64,000 nt of DNA from Methylobacterium sp. GTDB lineage: Bacteria; Pseudomonadota; Alphaproteobacteria; Rhizobiales; Beijerinckiaceae. The number at the start of each line of letters is the position of its first letter. Positions within the stretch are counted from its first letter, which is position 1. The translations under genes and the position numbers were made by a program. Location: assembly GCF_019745455.1 (NCBI RefSeq), contig NZ_JAIETD010000045.1:1-64000 (forward strand), in the 5' to 3' direction. This document shows positions 54,494 to 63,298 of the stretch, in pieces. Under the pieces are notes generated by a model. It worked only from the letters and a program-made list of their open reading frames with translations, was not told the origin of the DNA and ran no database searches.

Positions 54494-55558
54494 TCAGGGC
54501 GCTTCGATCAGGACCACACGCGGCCCGCCCTCGGGAGGACCATCGAAGAGGACGAGGAGCCTCAAGCGTCCATCGGCCTGATCGAGGGGCACCAGCGCCT
54601 CGGGTTTGACCTTCCGCCCGAAGGCCGGGATGACCCCGAGGGGGCGGCTCGCCGCGCCGTCCCACCATCTCACGACGTAGTCGCCACTGGCCACAGCGTC
54701 GTCAGATGGATCCTTCAACGGGCCACCGAGAACGAGGAAACCATTCTTGAAGGCGACGAGATCGCGGATGCCGCGGCCATCGCCGAGGTCGAGGCGGTGA
54801 AGCTTCGCCTGGCCCGCCGCTCCGTCGAACAGGACATCGAGGGGAACCGACAGGATCACGGCCTCGCCGCTGGGCAGGATCGGCCCGCGCAGGCCGGCAT
54901 AGAGGCGACCGCCACGGATGGCTGCGCCCTCGATGTCGACGCCGCCACCAGCGAGCGCCCCATCGAACGAGGGACCCAGGATCGGCTCGGCCCTGATCAC
55001 ATCCGAAAGGGTGAGCGAGCGCTTCACCGTCGCGGGCTTGGCGAGCCGGCCGACCGTGTCGACTGAAGTGACATCGAAGGTCACGCGGAAGAGGTGGCGC
55101 CGCGCCGCGGTCTTGGCTTCGGTCTTCGCATCCCCGGCGCCGCCGTCCCTGTGCCGCGGCCGTCCATGCGAGCCCATGACGTAGAATGCGCCCTCGGCAT
55201 AGGCGACGGCCTCGGCATCGAGTTCGAGGAGATCGCCGTCGAGCGACGCATCGGTGAGCCGGATGAAATCGCCTGCGACGAGGCGGCCGTCATAGAGCAC
55301 GACGATCTGGGCACCCTGGCTCGAATCGTCGGCGACGACGCAGACCCGTGGAAAGCCGAGCTCGGTCGCGCAGGCGATCCCGCTGACATCCTTCGCCTTC
55401 TTGGCGTCACCGGCCGTTCCCCTCGGTTCGCCCAGAAGTCTGCCCTCGACCGGCCAGACGCCCTCCGCGGCTGTTGCGTACAGGACCGATTGGCCGGCTA
55501 GTCCGAGGCAGGCGAGGATCGCCGCGGCAGCTCCTCTCGATTGGACGTTGAAGGGCAT
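54494..55558 (-). CDS. DUF3616 family exported protein
   Basis: A 354-residue protein with an N-terminal hydrophobic signal (AAAILACLGLAGQSVL) and beta-propeller-like repeats: KDVSGIACATELG, LDGDLLELDAEAVAYAEG, DIEGAAIRGGRLYAGLRGP, LDLGDGRGIRDLVA. This matches DUF3616, whose function is unknown. Convergent with the cupin gene and divergent from cytochrome b561. Confidence 0.8.
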   Translation of the reverse strand: MPFNVQSRGAAAAILACLGLAGQSVLYATAAEGVWPVEGRLLGEPRGTAGDAKKAKDVSGIACATELGFPRVCVVADDSSQGAQIVVLYDGRLVAGDFIRLTDASLDGDLLELDAEAVAYAEGAFYVMGSHGRPRHRDGGAGDAKTEAKTAARRHLFRVTFDVTSVDTVGRLAKPATVKRSLTLSDVIRAEPILGPSFDGALAGGGVDIEGAAIRGGRLYAGLRGPILPSGEAVILSVPLDVLFDGAAGQAKLHRLDLGDGRGIRDLVAFKNGFLVLGGPLKDPSDDAVASGDYVVRWWDGAASRPLGVIPAFGRKVKPEALVPLDQADGRLRLLVLFDGPPEGGPRVVLIEAP

Positions 55559-55640
55559 CTGGCGGGCTTTCCTACGCGCATCGTCATCCGGCGCCGCGGC
55601 GGCGCAGCCCGGTCTGCTTCGCGCCCGTTTCTACATGGCG

Positions 55641-55671
55641 GATGCGTCACCGACGACGGGTGCGACGCATC
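55641..55671. promoter_or_regulatory. Interrupted dyad GATGCGTC/GACGCATC
   Basis: Perfect 8-base arms at 55641-55648 and 55664-55671 with a 15-base spacer lie between the divergent DUF3616 and cytochrome b561 genes. It may be an operator for one or both. No matching regulator is adjacent. Confidence 0.4.
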
Positions 55672-55735
55672 GTGACAGGACGCCGATGTCACGTAGGTTA
55701 AGCCGTCGATTCCCGCCCGACGAAGGGACCGCTCC

Positions 55736-56281
55736 ATGCCCGCACCGCAGGCCTACTCGCCGGCCCAGAAGCTTCTCCATTGGGGATTCGCTCTCCTGGT
55801 CTTCATCCTGGTGCCTCTGGCGATTGCGATGACCAATGTCGGCGAGGGTCCGCTCCAGAACCAGCTCTACGAATGGCACAAATCGTTCGGCCTCGTTGCC
55901 CTGTGCCTCGTCCTCGCCCGCATTCTCGTGCGTCTCTCGCGCGGTGCGCCGGAACTGGAGGTGGGCATCCCAACCTGGCAAAAGCGCGCCGCCGGGCTGT
56001 CGCACGCGGCACTCTACGGCTTGATCCTCATCGTGCCCCTGCTCGGTTGGGCCGGAACATCGGCCTGCTGCGCGCCGGTGAAGCTGTTCTGGACCATTCC
56101 GCTCACCCTGCCGATCTCGGGCGGCATGGCGATGGGCGGGCCTATCCTGACCGTCCACACGATCGCGGCCTTCGCCCTCGTCGCGCTGGTCGCCCTCCAT
56201 GTGGGTGCCGCCCTGCACCACCACCTCATCCGGCGGGACGGAACCTTGAGACGGATGCTGGGGGCCCGCACCGCCACCTGA
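55736..56281 (+). CDS. Cytochrome b561
   Basis: Di-heme membrane cytochrome of 181 residues with four helices. Candidate heme His ligands are in KLLHWGFAL, LYEWHKSFGL, VHTIAAF and ALHVGAALHHH. It moves electrons between quinol and periplasmic acceptors. It stands alone, so the partner is not known. Confidence 0.9.
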   Translation: MPAPQAYSPAQKLLHWGFALLVFILVPLAIAMTNVGEGPLQNQLYEWHKSFGLVALCLVLARILVRLSRGAPELEVGIPTWQKRAAGLSHAALYGLILIVPLLGWAGTSACCAPVKLFWTIPLTLPISGGMAMGGPILTVHTIAAFALVALVALHVGAALHHHLIRRDGTLRRMLGARTAT

Positions 56282-56310
56282 CACCTGCGACTGCTAACCG
56301 CGTTCGCCGA

Positions 56311-57156
56311 TCAGCGCGCCGGCACCGCCAGAAGGTCGACGTGGCCGATGACGACCCGCGTTTTCGTCAAGCGACGGTTCGTCGCCCAATCCCGTACTCG
56401 TTCGTGCTCGACTGAGCCTTCCTCGGCTGCCGCTACGGCCTTGCCCTTGGCCAGTTCTCCGATCAGGGCACTCTGCCGGGGGCCGAGATGCCACGGGCTC
56501 AGGGCTGTCGAGACTGTGTAGCGACGGCGCGCAAAAGCCTCCGCGAGGTCGGCCGTCGCCTTCGGTCCTGCAGCAGGCCCGAAGCCCTTGTCGCCCGCCT
56601 GATGCGCCAGGAAAGCCTCGTGGATCGCACCGTCGGCGGGATGGGGCGGCGACCAGGTCTCGGTGCCATCGTAGCTGAGCGAGGTGTAGAACACCGATCC
56701 AGCTGACGCGACGGAATCGGCAAGTTCATCGAGCCAGTCGCGCGAGACGAGGTCGAACAGGGCCGCAGCGGTGACGAGGTCGGCGGCGCCGACGATGTCG
56801 GCACCGAGCCCGGCGGATAGATCGAGGGCGGTGAACGTTACGGCGATCCTGCTGTGCATCTTGGTCAGGATGACGCCGTCTTCGGCGGTCTCCGCCGCAT
56901 CGGCCCAGTCGGTCAGCCTCGCGCGCGCCGCGGCCAGGAGGACCGGGTCGTGATCGACGAGACGCCAGGTCTGGTCCGGCCCGAGATGCGGCGCGAGACC
57001 CCGCAGGTTCGAGCCGGTCCCACAGCCTAGATCGAGGATCGCGACGTCATCCCGTCCCGCCAGAGCCCGGGACAGGTCGGCGACGAGACCCGAATCGCGG
57101 GCTGCGTGGTCGGCCGGCTCGCGGAGCGCCAGCCAGGACGGGCTGAACCCGCTCAT
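56311..57156 (-). CDS. Class I SAM-dependent methyltransferase
   Basis: A 281-residue methyltransferase: motif I ILDLGCGTGSNLRGL, acidic strand WRLVDHDPVLL, and the later AADLVTAAALFDLVS. The ATG overlaps the stop of the glycosyltransferase gene (ATGA), so it is translationally coupled as the last gene of a four-gene operon. It probably methylates the product of the upstream enzymes. Substrate is not predictable. Confidence 0.87.
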   Translation of the reverse strand: MSGFSPSWLALREPADHAARDSGLVADLSRALAGRDDVAILDLGCGTGSNLRGLAPHLGPDQTWRLVDHDPVLLAAARARLTDWADAAETAEDGVILTKMHSRIAVTFTALDLSAGLGADIVGAADLVTAAALFDLVSRDWLDELADSVASAGSVFYTSLSYDGTETWSPPHPADGAIHEAFLAHQAGDKGFGPAAGPKATADLAEAFARRRYTVSTALSPWHLGPRQSALIGELAKGKAVAAAEEGSVEHERVRDWATNRRLTKTRVVIGHVDLLAVPAR

Positions 57157-58205
57157 GCTCTCGTCTCCTTCAAAGCTCGCGCGACGATTCCGGCGGTGTC
57201 GGACCATCGCGGCAAGGCTTTGGCCGCCGCCCAGGATCGATCCGCGGCGGCATGGCGTCCAGCGGGGTCGGCGATCATCGACCGCAAGGCGGCGGATAGG
57301 GCGGTTGCGTCTCCCGGCGGCACCTTGAGGCCAGCGCCGTTGGGGACGGTCTCGCCCGCGGCACCCCCTGTCGTCGCGACGATCGGCAGGCCGCGGGCTA
57401 AGGCTTCGGCGAGAGCCATGCCGTAACCCTCGAAATGGGAGGACGAGACCGCACAATCGGCCCTCGCATAAAGCGCGGCGAGCCGGTCCGCAGTGACCGG
57501 CCCGGCTAGGGTGATCCGAGAGGCGAGGCCTGCAGATTCTATCGCTGCGCCCAACGTCGCGACATGGCCGTGGTCGCGGTCGAGGGTTCCGACGATGGTC
57601 AGGGTCCAATCGAGGTCGGCGAGGGGTACGAGGGCCGCAACGAGATCGAGATAGCCCTTGCGCGGCGTCACCGCGCCGACAGCGATCAGAGAGACGCAGG
57701 TCGATCCGCTGCCGGCAGCGCGGGAGGCTTGCTCCGTGCCGGGCTCTGCCACAACGATGTGCTCGGCCATGATGGCGAAGGCGTCGATCAGCAGGCCACG
57801 CGTGAAGCGGCTCGTCACCACGATGCGGTCGGCGAGGGCGAGGGCCGCGCGCTCGCTCGCGACGAGATCGGCCGCTCGCCGCCGCGTCAGTCCGGCTTCA
57901 TAGCCGAGGGGATGGTGGACGAGGGCGACGATCGGCCTTGTATCCGCCGCGGCGATGATGCTGGGCGGCAGTGCTCCATAGGCGAGGCCGTCGACGAGAA
58001 GGACCGCCTCCGGGGGTGTCGCAGAAAGAACCGCCGCGGTGACGGTCAGATCCGCGGCCGGCGGATGCGGGAACGTTCGCGGCAGCATGACGCCTTCGAT
58101 CGCGACGCCGTGAGCCGGCAGTTCGCGAAGGAGGCGGCGGGCATAGACGTAGCCGCCGGTCGGCGTGGCGAGATCACCCGGGATCAGGAACCGGGCCTCG
58201 ATCAC
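57153..58205 (-). CDS. GT4-family glycosyltransferase
   Basis: A 350-residue GT-B enzyme of family 4: N-terminal FLIPGDLATPTGGYVYARRL, and the donor half with LIAVGAVTPRKGYLDLVAAL and the E-x7-E signature region SSHFEGYGMALAEALARGLP. A GTG start overlaps the TGA of the preceding PTPS-like gene by four bases. Cyanobacterial pterin glucosyltransferases are also GT4 enzymes, so a pterin-like acceptor is a fair hypothesis. Confidence 0.88.
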   Translation of the reverse strand: MIEARFLIPGDLATPTGGYVYARRLLRELPAHGVAIEGVMLPRTFPHPPAADLTVTAAVLSATPPEAVLLVDGLAYGALPPSIIAAADTRPIVALVHHPLGYEAGLTRRRAADLVASERAALALADRIVVTSRFTRGLLIDAFAIMAEHIVVAEPGTEQASRAAGSGSTCVSLIAVGAVTPRKGYLDLVAALVPLADLDWTLTIVGTLDRDHGHVATLGAAIESAGLASRITLAGPVTADRLAALYARADCAVSSSHFEGYGMALAEALARGLPIVATTGGAAGETVPNGAGLKVPPGDATALSAALRSMIADPAGRHAAADRSWAAAKALPRWSDTAGIVARALKETRA

Positions 58206-58606
58206 CCTGCCACCGGCCCTTCGAACCACGCTCTTGCCACGTGCGACTCATGCAAGGTGACGCGCAAGCGCGAGACCCCGTCCCCGCCGGGACCGAGCTC
58301 GCCGGTCCGTGCCGCCTCGGCCATCGCCCGGTGGATGTAACCGCAGAGGAACTCGGTCGTGGTGTTGAGTCCTGCGAATTGCGGCAGGGCGTCCAGGTTC
58401 TGGTAGTTGAGGGGCGCCAGGATGCGTTTGAGCGCCTCGCCGGCCCTCCCGATGTCGACGACGACACCGTCCTCGGTGAGGGTATCGCGGAAGAACGCCA
58501 CGTCGACCACGAAGGTCGCCCCGTGCAGCCCCTGCGCCGGCCCGAAGAGCTCGCCGCGGAAACTGTGGGCGATCATGACGTGCTCGCGGACTTCGATCGC
58601 GTACAT
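58202..58606 (-). CDS. Divergent 6-pyruvoyltetrahydropterin synthase-like (T-fold) protein
   Basis: A 134-residue COG0720-type protein. Compared with QueD (from memory), the first zinc His survives (MIAHSF) and so does the next (GLHGATF), but the third position of HxH is Ala, the catalytic Cys before LHG is absent (GPAQG), and the catalytic Asp-His of LDHHYLN is LNYQNLD. The late Glu is kept (LHESH). The fold is therefore clear but the standard zinc and acid-base set is not. It may catalyse a different reaction or bind a pterin. Second gene of the operon. Confidence 0.82.
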   Translation of the reverse strand: MYAIEVREHVMIAHSFRGELFGPAQGLHGATFVVDVAFFRDTLTEDGVVVDIGRAGEALKRILAPLNYQNLDALPQFAGLNTTTEFLCGYIHRAMAEAARTGELGPGGDGVSRLRVTLHESHVARAWFEGPVAG

Positions 58607-58633
58607 GGTTGATATTCTCTCGTAGTTTGGGGT

Positions 58634-59626
58634 TCAGCGCCCGTAGCGCACCACGGTGCAGAGACCGGGCGCACCGGGAGCGAGCAGATTTGGTAGCGCC
58701 GCGGGGAGGTCGTCGAACGCCACCTCGCCGGTGATCAGCAGATCGAGGCGCGGATCGGCGAGGAGCGCCATGGCCTTTTCCATGCGGCGGGCATGATCCC
58801 AGCGAGGCCGCCGGGAGGGTGATACCTGCCCGACCTGGCTCGACACCAACTGCAGCCGCCGCGCGTGAAAATCGAGGCCGAGCGGTGCCGCTACGCTCTG
58901 TGCGCCGTACCAGCTGAGCTCGACCACCTTGGCTTCGTCTCCCGCCAAAGACAGTGCGAGGGCTAGCCCGTCCTGACTGGCGCTTGCGTGAAAGACGATG
59001 TCGGCCCCGCCGGGCTCTGCATTGCCAGCGCCGAGGAAGGTGGCGCCGAAGGCGGCGGCGATCCCGGCTCGCTCGCTCGCCACATCGATCACGTCGACCT
59101 CGCATCCGACGATACCGGCGGCCAGATAGGCGACGAGGAGACCCACGACGCCAGCGCCGACGATCACGATCCTGTCACCTGGCCCCGCGGCCGAATCCCA
59201 TATCGCATTCAGCGCGGTTTCCATATTGGCGGCGAGCACGGCCCGGCGTGGAGGCACGTTTGCCGCGATGGCGTGAAGCGAAGCAGAGCCCGCATGGAAC
59301 CTGTCCTGATGCGGATGCAGAGCGAAAACCACAGAGCCATCGGCGATACGGCCGACGGCGCAGTAGCCGTATTTCACGGGGAACGGAAAATTCCCGTCCT
59401 GGGCCGGAGCCTTCATGCGCTCGTAAAGGCTCGGCGGGACACGTCCCTCGAAGACGAGGCGTTCCGTGCCTCGGCTGATCGCGCTCCACATGGTCTCGAC
59501 GATGACGTCCCCCGGATCGGGAGCCGGCGCAGCTTCGTGCCGCAGCTCGGCCTGGGACGGCGCGGTGTACCAGAGAGCGCGCGTTGATTCGTCGCCGACC
59601 CCGCGGGATGCCTGACGTTGATCCAC
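58634..59626 (-). CDS. Zinc-type alcohol dehydrogenase-like oxidoreductase (MDR)
   Basis: A 330-residue medium-chain dehydrogenase/reductase. The GTG start has AAGGAG six bases upstream. The GroES-like half includes MWSAISRGTERLVFEG and FPVKYGYCAVGRI; the NAD(P) site is IVIVGAGVVGLLVAYLAAG. The classic catalytic zinc Cys/His set is not evident, so it may be a zinc-free reductase. First gene of the operon with the PTPS-like, GT4 and methyltransferase genes, divergent from opgH. Confidence 0.87.
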   Translation of the reverse strand: MDQRQASRGVGDESTRALWYTAPSQAELRHEAAPAPDPGDVIVETMWSAISRGTERLVFEGRVPPSLYERMKAPAQDGNFPFPVKYGYCAVGRIADGSVVFALHPHQDRFHAGSASLHAIAANVPPRRAVLAANMETALNAIWDSAAGPGDRIVIVGAGVVGLLVAYLAAGIVGCEVDVIDVASERAGIAAAFGATFLGAGNAEPGGADIVFHASASQDGLALALSLAGDEAKVVELSWYGAQSVAAPLGLDFHARRLQLVSSQVGQVSPSRRPRWDHARRMEKAMALLADPRLDLLITGEVAFDDLPAALPNLLAPGAPGLCTVVRYGR

Positions 59627-59677
59627 GCTGACTCCTTGCGGCCTCGGCCGGTGGCGGCCGATGCGCGTGCTCTTCTC

Positions 59678-61408
59678 ATGACGCCGGCAGGCATACAACA
59701 GCGTGCCTCCCTTCGGCGCCGGCGCAGGCTGGTGCTCGGCCTGAATCTCGCGAGTTGCCTCCTCTTCATCGGGCTCACCGCCTCCGTTCTCGGTACGGAT
59801 GGGTGGACTTTCGTGGAGCTGGGCCTCCTGATCTCCTGCGTCCTGTCGATCCCCTGGACGATCCTCGGCTTCTGGAATGCCGTCATCGGTTTCTGGCTCC
59901 TGCGCCGGGGGGGCGCCGGCCTCCAGTCGGCGGCGCCCTTCCTCGCCGCGGCAGAAGACGGCGAGCCGATCCATGTCAGGACGGCGGTGGTGATGACCCT
60001 GCGCAACGAGGATCCGGCTCGGGCGCTGCCACGGCTCGAGCGCGTCAAGCGGAGCCTCGATGCCAGTGGCTGGGGCGAGGCCTTCGCCTACCATGTCCTC
60101 AGCGACAGCGACGACCCGGCCGTCATCGCGGCGGAAGAGCAGGCCGTGGCCGACTGGCGGCTGCGCAGCCCGATCCTGGACCAGTCCCGCATCGCCTATC
60201 GCCGCCGGCCCGACAATGCGGGCTTCAAGGCCGGCAACCTGCAGGAATTCTGCGGGCGGCACGCAGAGACCTACGACCTGATGCTGCCCCTCGACGCCGA
60301 CAGTGCGATGGACGGCCCGAGCGTGCTGCGCCTCGTGAAGATCATGCAGGCTCACCCGCGCATCGGCATACTGCAGAGCCTGGTCGTCGGCACGCCGGCC
60401 GGAAGCCCCTTCAGCCGGATCTTCCAGTTCGGCATGCGTCAGGGCATGAGGCCCTACACGCTCGGCGCCGCGTGGTGGACGGGTGATTGCGGCCCGTTCT
60501 GGGGGCACAACGCCCTCGTCCGCATCCAGCCCTTCGCCGAGCATTGCCGGATGCCGAACCTATCCGATGGGCTTCTTGGCGGTCCGATCCTCTCGCATGA
60601 CCAGATCGAGGCGGTATTGATGCGCCGCGCCGGCTTCGAGGTTCGGGTGTTGCCCGTCGAGAGCGGCAGCTTCGAAGACAATCCGCCGACGCTGATCGAC
60701 CACGTCGCCCGGGAGGCGCGCTGGTGCTTCGGCAACATGCAGTACCTGCGGCTCCTGACTCTGCCGGGCCTGCACCCCATCAGCCGCTTCCAGCTCTTCG
60801 CCGCGGTCGCGATGTTCCTGACCGCTCCGGCCATCACGCTGGCGCTCGCTCTCCTCCCGTTCAAGCTGGCCGCGGGAGGGGACGACGTTCCGGCAAGTCT
60901 CGTGGCGGGTCTCTACGTCGCTTGGTTGCTCGCCGCGATCGCCCCCAAGCTTGCCGGATATCTCGACCTTCTCCTCGATCCGGCTGCCCGCCGCGCCTAT
61001 GGCGGGGCGGGAAAGATACTCGCCGGGGCGGGGCTCGAGATAGCCTTCTCGTTCCTCCTCCTCGCGGTCGCGACGTTCCGCCTGACTCTGCTGTTCCTCA
61101 GCGGCTTCGGACGCAACGCCGGATCGTGGAACCGCCAGAATCGGGATGCTCGCGGCATCTCGTTCCGATCCGCCGCGAGCGGGTTGTGGGGCTGCCTCGC
61201 CTTCGGCTGCGCTGTGTGGCTGGCCCTCGTCTGGTCGAGCCCGGCCATCCTGGTCTGGAGCCTCCCGCTGACTCTCGGCTACCTTCTGGCGATACCCTTT
61301 GCCATGGCGACGGCATCACCGCGCCTCGGCCTCGCGATCGCGCGACGGGGGATCTGTGCGACCCCCGAGGAGCTCAGCGCCGCAAGGCCCGCGGCAGAGG
61401 CCCGCTGA
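59678..61408 (+). CDS. opgH: Glucan biosynthesis glucosyltransferase OpgH (MdoH)
   Basis: Inner-membrane GT2 enzyme, about 576 residues, for periplasmic glucan synthesis. Two N-terminal helices precede the catalytic domain: VVMTLRNEDPARAL, YHVLSDSDDP, AGFKAGNLQEF, the DxD-like LPLDADSAMDG and the RREARWCFGNMQY region (REARWCFGNMQYL); several C-terminal helices follow. Starts at 59618 (TTG), 59651 (GTG) and 59678 (ATG) are open; 59678 avoids overlap with the divergent gene. No opgG is adjacent. Confidence 0.88.
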   Translation: MTPAGIQQRASLRRRRRLVLGLNLASCLLFIGLTASVLGTDGWTFVELGLLISCVLSIPWTILGFWNAVIGFWLLRRGGAGLQSAAPFLAAAEDGEPIHVRTAVVMTLRNEDPARALPRLERVKRSLDASGWGEAFAYHVLSDSDDPAVIAAEEQAVADWRLRSPILDQSRIAYRRRPDNAGFKAGNLQEFCGRHAETYDLMLPLDADSAMDGPSVLRLVKIMQAHPRIGILQSLVVGTPAGSPFSRIFQFGMRQGMRPYTLGAAWWTGDCGPFWGHNALVRIQPFAEHCRMPNLSDGLLGGPILSHDQIEAVLMRRAGFEVRVLPVESGSFEDNPPTLIDHVAREARWCFGNMQYLRLLTLPGLHPISRFQLFAAVAMFLTAPAITLALALLPFKLAAGGDDVPASLVAGLYVAWLLAAIAPKLAGYLDLLLDPAARRAYGGAGKILAGAGLEIAFSFLLLAVATFRLTLLFLSGFGRNAGSWNRQNRDARGISFRSAASGLWGCLAFGCAVWLALVWSSPAILVWSLPLTLGYLLAIPFAMATASPRLGLAIARRGICATPEELSAARPAAEAR

Positions 61409-61433
61409 ACAGCAATTCGGGCTCGGGCCGGGA

Positions 61434-62159
61434 TCAGGGCTCGAGGTGGAGGTAGAGCGGATCGAACTCCGCCGCCTCCCGGAGGGCGTCCCAGTTCTCG
61501 ATCACCAGGGCACGGCCGCGCAGGGAGATCAGCTTTCGGCTGCGAAGATCCTGCAGCACCCGGTTTACGTGAACGTTGGAAAGGCCGAGGGCGTCCGCGA
61601 TGTCGACCTGAGTGATCGGCCATTCGCACCGATAGTCGTCGGCGAGCCCGATGGCGTTCATCTTGACGTAGATCTCGCAGAACAGGTGGGCGATGCGTCC
61701 GTAGGCCGAGCGCCGTCCGATCCCCGTCATCCATTCGCGGAAGATCGCCGCGTCCACGAGGGTGTCCCGCCAGAGGACACCGCAGATGCCGGGAAAGCGC
61801 CGGACGAGATCGTGAACGCCCTCATGGGGGATCAGGGCGACCGTGCAGGGCGTCACGGTGGCGAGGTTGTGGTCCATCACCTTCAGGTGCAGGCTCTGAA
61901 GGTCGGGGATGTCGCCCGCGATGTGGAACGACAGGATCTGCCGCTTACCCTCCGACAGCAGCTTGTAGCGGCATGCCCATCCGTCGAGGATCAGACAGCA
62001 TTGCGTCGGCTGATCCTTCTCCCTGACGATGTCCTGACCGCCTTCGAGACGCTTCTTGGTAAAGGGAAGATTTTCCACCGCCCGCTGTTCTTCGGTGGAG
62101 ACCCGGTCGATGCTGCGGAGCTTGCGCGTCAGCCATCCCAAATCGTCCGGTGTCGTCAT
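61434..62159 (-). CDS. Crp/Fnr-family transcriptional regulator
   Basis: A 241-residue regulator: N-terminal cyclic-nucleotide-binding-type beta roll (LILDGWACRYKLLSEGKRQI, FHIAGDIPDL) and a C-terminal HTH (ITQVDIADALGLSNVHVNRV). No FNR-type cluster of four Cys is seen, so it is not an oxygen-sensing FNR. This subgroup is common in Methylobacterium and Bradyrhizobium. A longer start at 62237 is possible. The effector is unknown. Confidence 0.88.
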   Translation of the reverse strand: MTTPDDLGWLTRKLRSIDRVSTEEQRAVENLPFTKKRLEGGQDIVREKDQPTQCCLILDGWACRYKLLSEGKRQILSFHIAGDIPDLQSLHLKVMDHNLATVTPCTVALIPHEGVHDLVRRFPGICGVLWRDTLVDAAIFREWMTGIGRRSAYGRIAHLFCEIYVKMNAIGLADDYRCEWPITQVDIADALGLSNVHVNRVLQDLRSRKLISLRGRALVIENWDALREAAEFDPLYLHLEP

Positions 62160-62607
62160 GGGCACAGTGATCGGATCCCGTTTCGAACCAGAAACGACGC
62201 TCAACCCATCGCGTGGCGTTCGCTTCGGCCTATCCATGCGACAGACGGCAAATGCGGGTGCATCTGCATTCGCATATGTTGGTATGGCCTCGTTCCATGG
62301 CTTATTTTCTTATCGGCGCCGGCATTGGCGAATGCGCCTCAGCACAGGCGGCCCAGACTGATCGCGATAAATGACGTTATTTGTACTTGATGATTATAAA
62401 TATCTACGGATCAGGTCCGTGACCTCTGTAATATTTCGATCAATACTATCGGAATATTGCCGAACATATGCTGAATTTAATCAGCTGCGCCGGTTTTGCG
62501 AGGTCCTTGCATCACGACGTCCTCGCATCATGAGGCGACGCCACCTCGATAGATCTCTCACGGACGCCGACGGGATGCCGTTTCCAGGCCCGACGCACGG
62601 CGACCTG
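62160..62607. other. Gene-free region with palindrome and FNR-like half-sites
   Basis: Between the Crp/Fnr gene and the end of marC I find no gene. The stretch 62370-62480 is unusually A/T-rich. It holds an 11-base inverted repeat with one mismatch (62430-62440 and 62448-62458, loop 7) and two near-matches to the Crp/Fnr box TTGAT-N4-ATCAA: 62358-62371 and 62387-62400, both ending in ATAAA. These may serve the regulator gene upstream. Significance is uncertain. Confidence 0.4.
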
Positions 62608-63294
62608 TCATCCCCGGCGCCCAGCGATCAGCGGCCCGAGGACGTCGACCACTCCATTCACGAAGATCTGGGTACCGACACACAGGAGCAGGAAGGCAGA
62701 GAGCCGCCCGAGCACCCTCGCGCGCACCGGCCCGATCAGCTCGACGACCCGGTCGGCCGAGCCGTAGGTCAGGCGCACCATGGCGGCGATGACGAGAGCG
62801 GCCACCGACACGCCGACGAAGAAGCCGACTGCCTCCGGGCTGCCCGAGGGCCGGTTCGAACCGAGTGCGATCGCCACCGCAATCGTGCCGGGGCCGGTGG
62901 TGAAGGGCAGGGTGAGCGGGAAGAACGCGATCTCCGCGAGGTTGCCGGCGGGCTCATTGGCCTCGGCCTGCTTGCGAGCCTCGCGCGCCTCGGGCGCCCG
63001 CAGGAGGGTCCAGGCCGAGGCGCCGACGACGAGGCCGCCCGCGATCCTGAGCGCTGCCAGCGACACGCCGAAGAAGTTGAGGATCGGCGCTCCCGCCCAG
63101 AGGGCGGCGAGCATGATGAGTGCTGCGTAGAAGCTGATCCTCCGGGCGAGTTCGAGCCGCTCGGCATGGCTGTTCTGCGCGGTCACCTGGGCGAAGATCA
63201 GGGCCGCGCCGACCGGGTTGACGATGGAGAACAGGGTCGAGAGCGCGAGGAGGAAGCTCGCCAGGGTCGCTTCCGGGCTGATGGTGCTCGTCAT
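62608..63294 (-). CDS. MarC/UPF0056 family membrane protein
   Basis: A 228-residue integral membrane protein with about six helices: LALSTLFSIVNPVGAALIF, GGLVVGASAWTLL, FFPLTLPFTTGPGTIAVAIA. These match the MarC family, whose transport role is not settled. Four bases separate its start from the stop of the methyltransferase gene upstream, so the two are likely co-transcribed. Confidence 0.9.
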   Translation of the reverse strand: MTSTISPEATLASFLLALSTLFSIVNPVGAALIFAQVTAQNSHAERLELARRISFYAALIMLAALWAGAPILNFFGVSLAALRIAGGLVVGASAWTLLRAPEAREARKQAEANEPAGNLAEIAFFPLTLPFTTGPGTIAVAIALGSNRPSGSPEAVGFFVGVSVAALVIAAMVRLTYGSADRVVELIGPVRARVLGRLSAFLLLCVGTQIFVNGVVDVLGPLIAGRRG

Positions 63295-63298
63295 CGGG

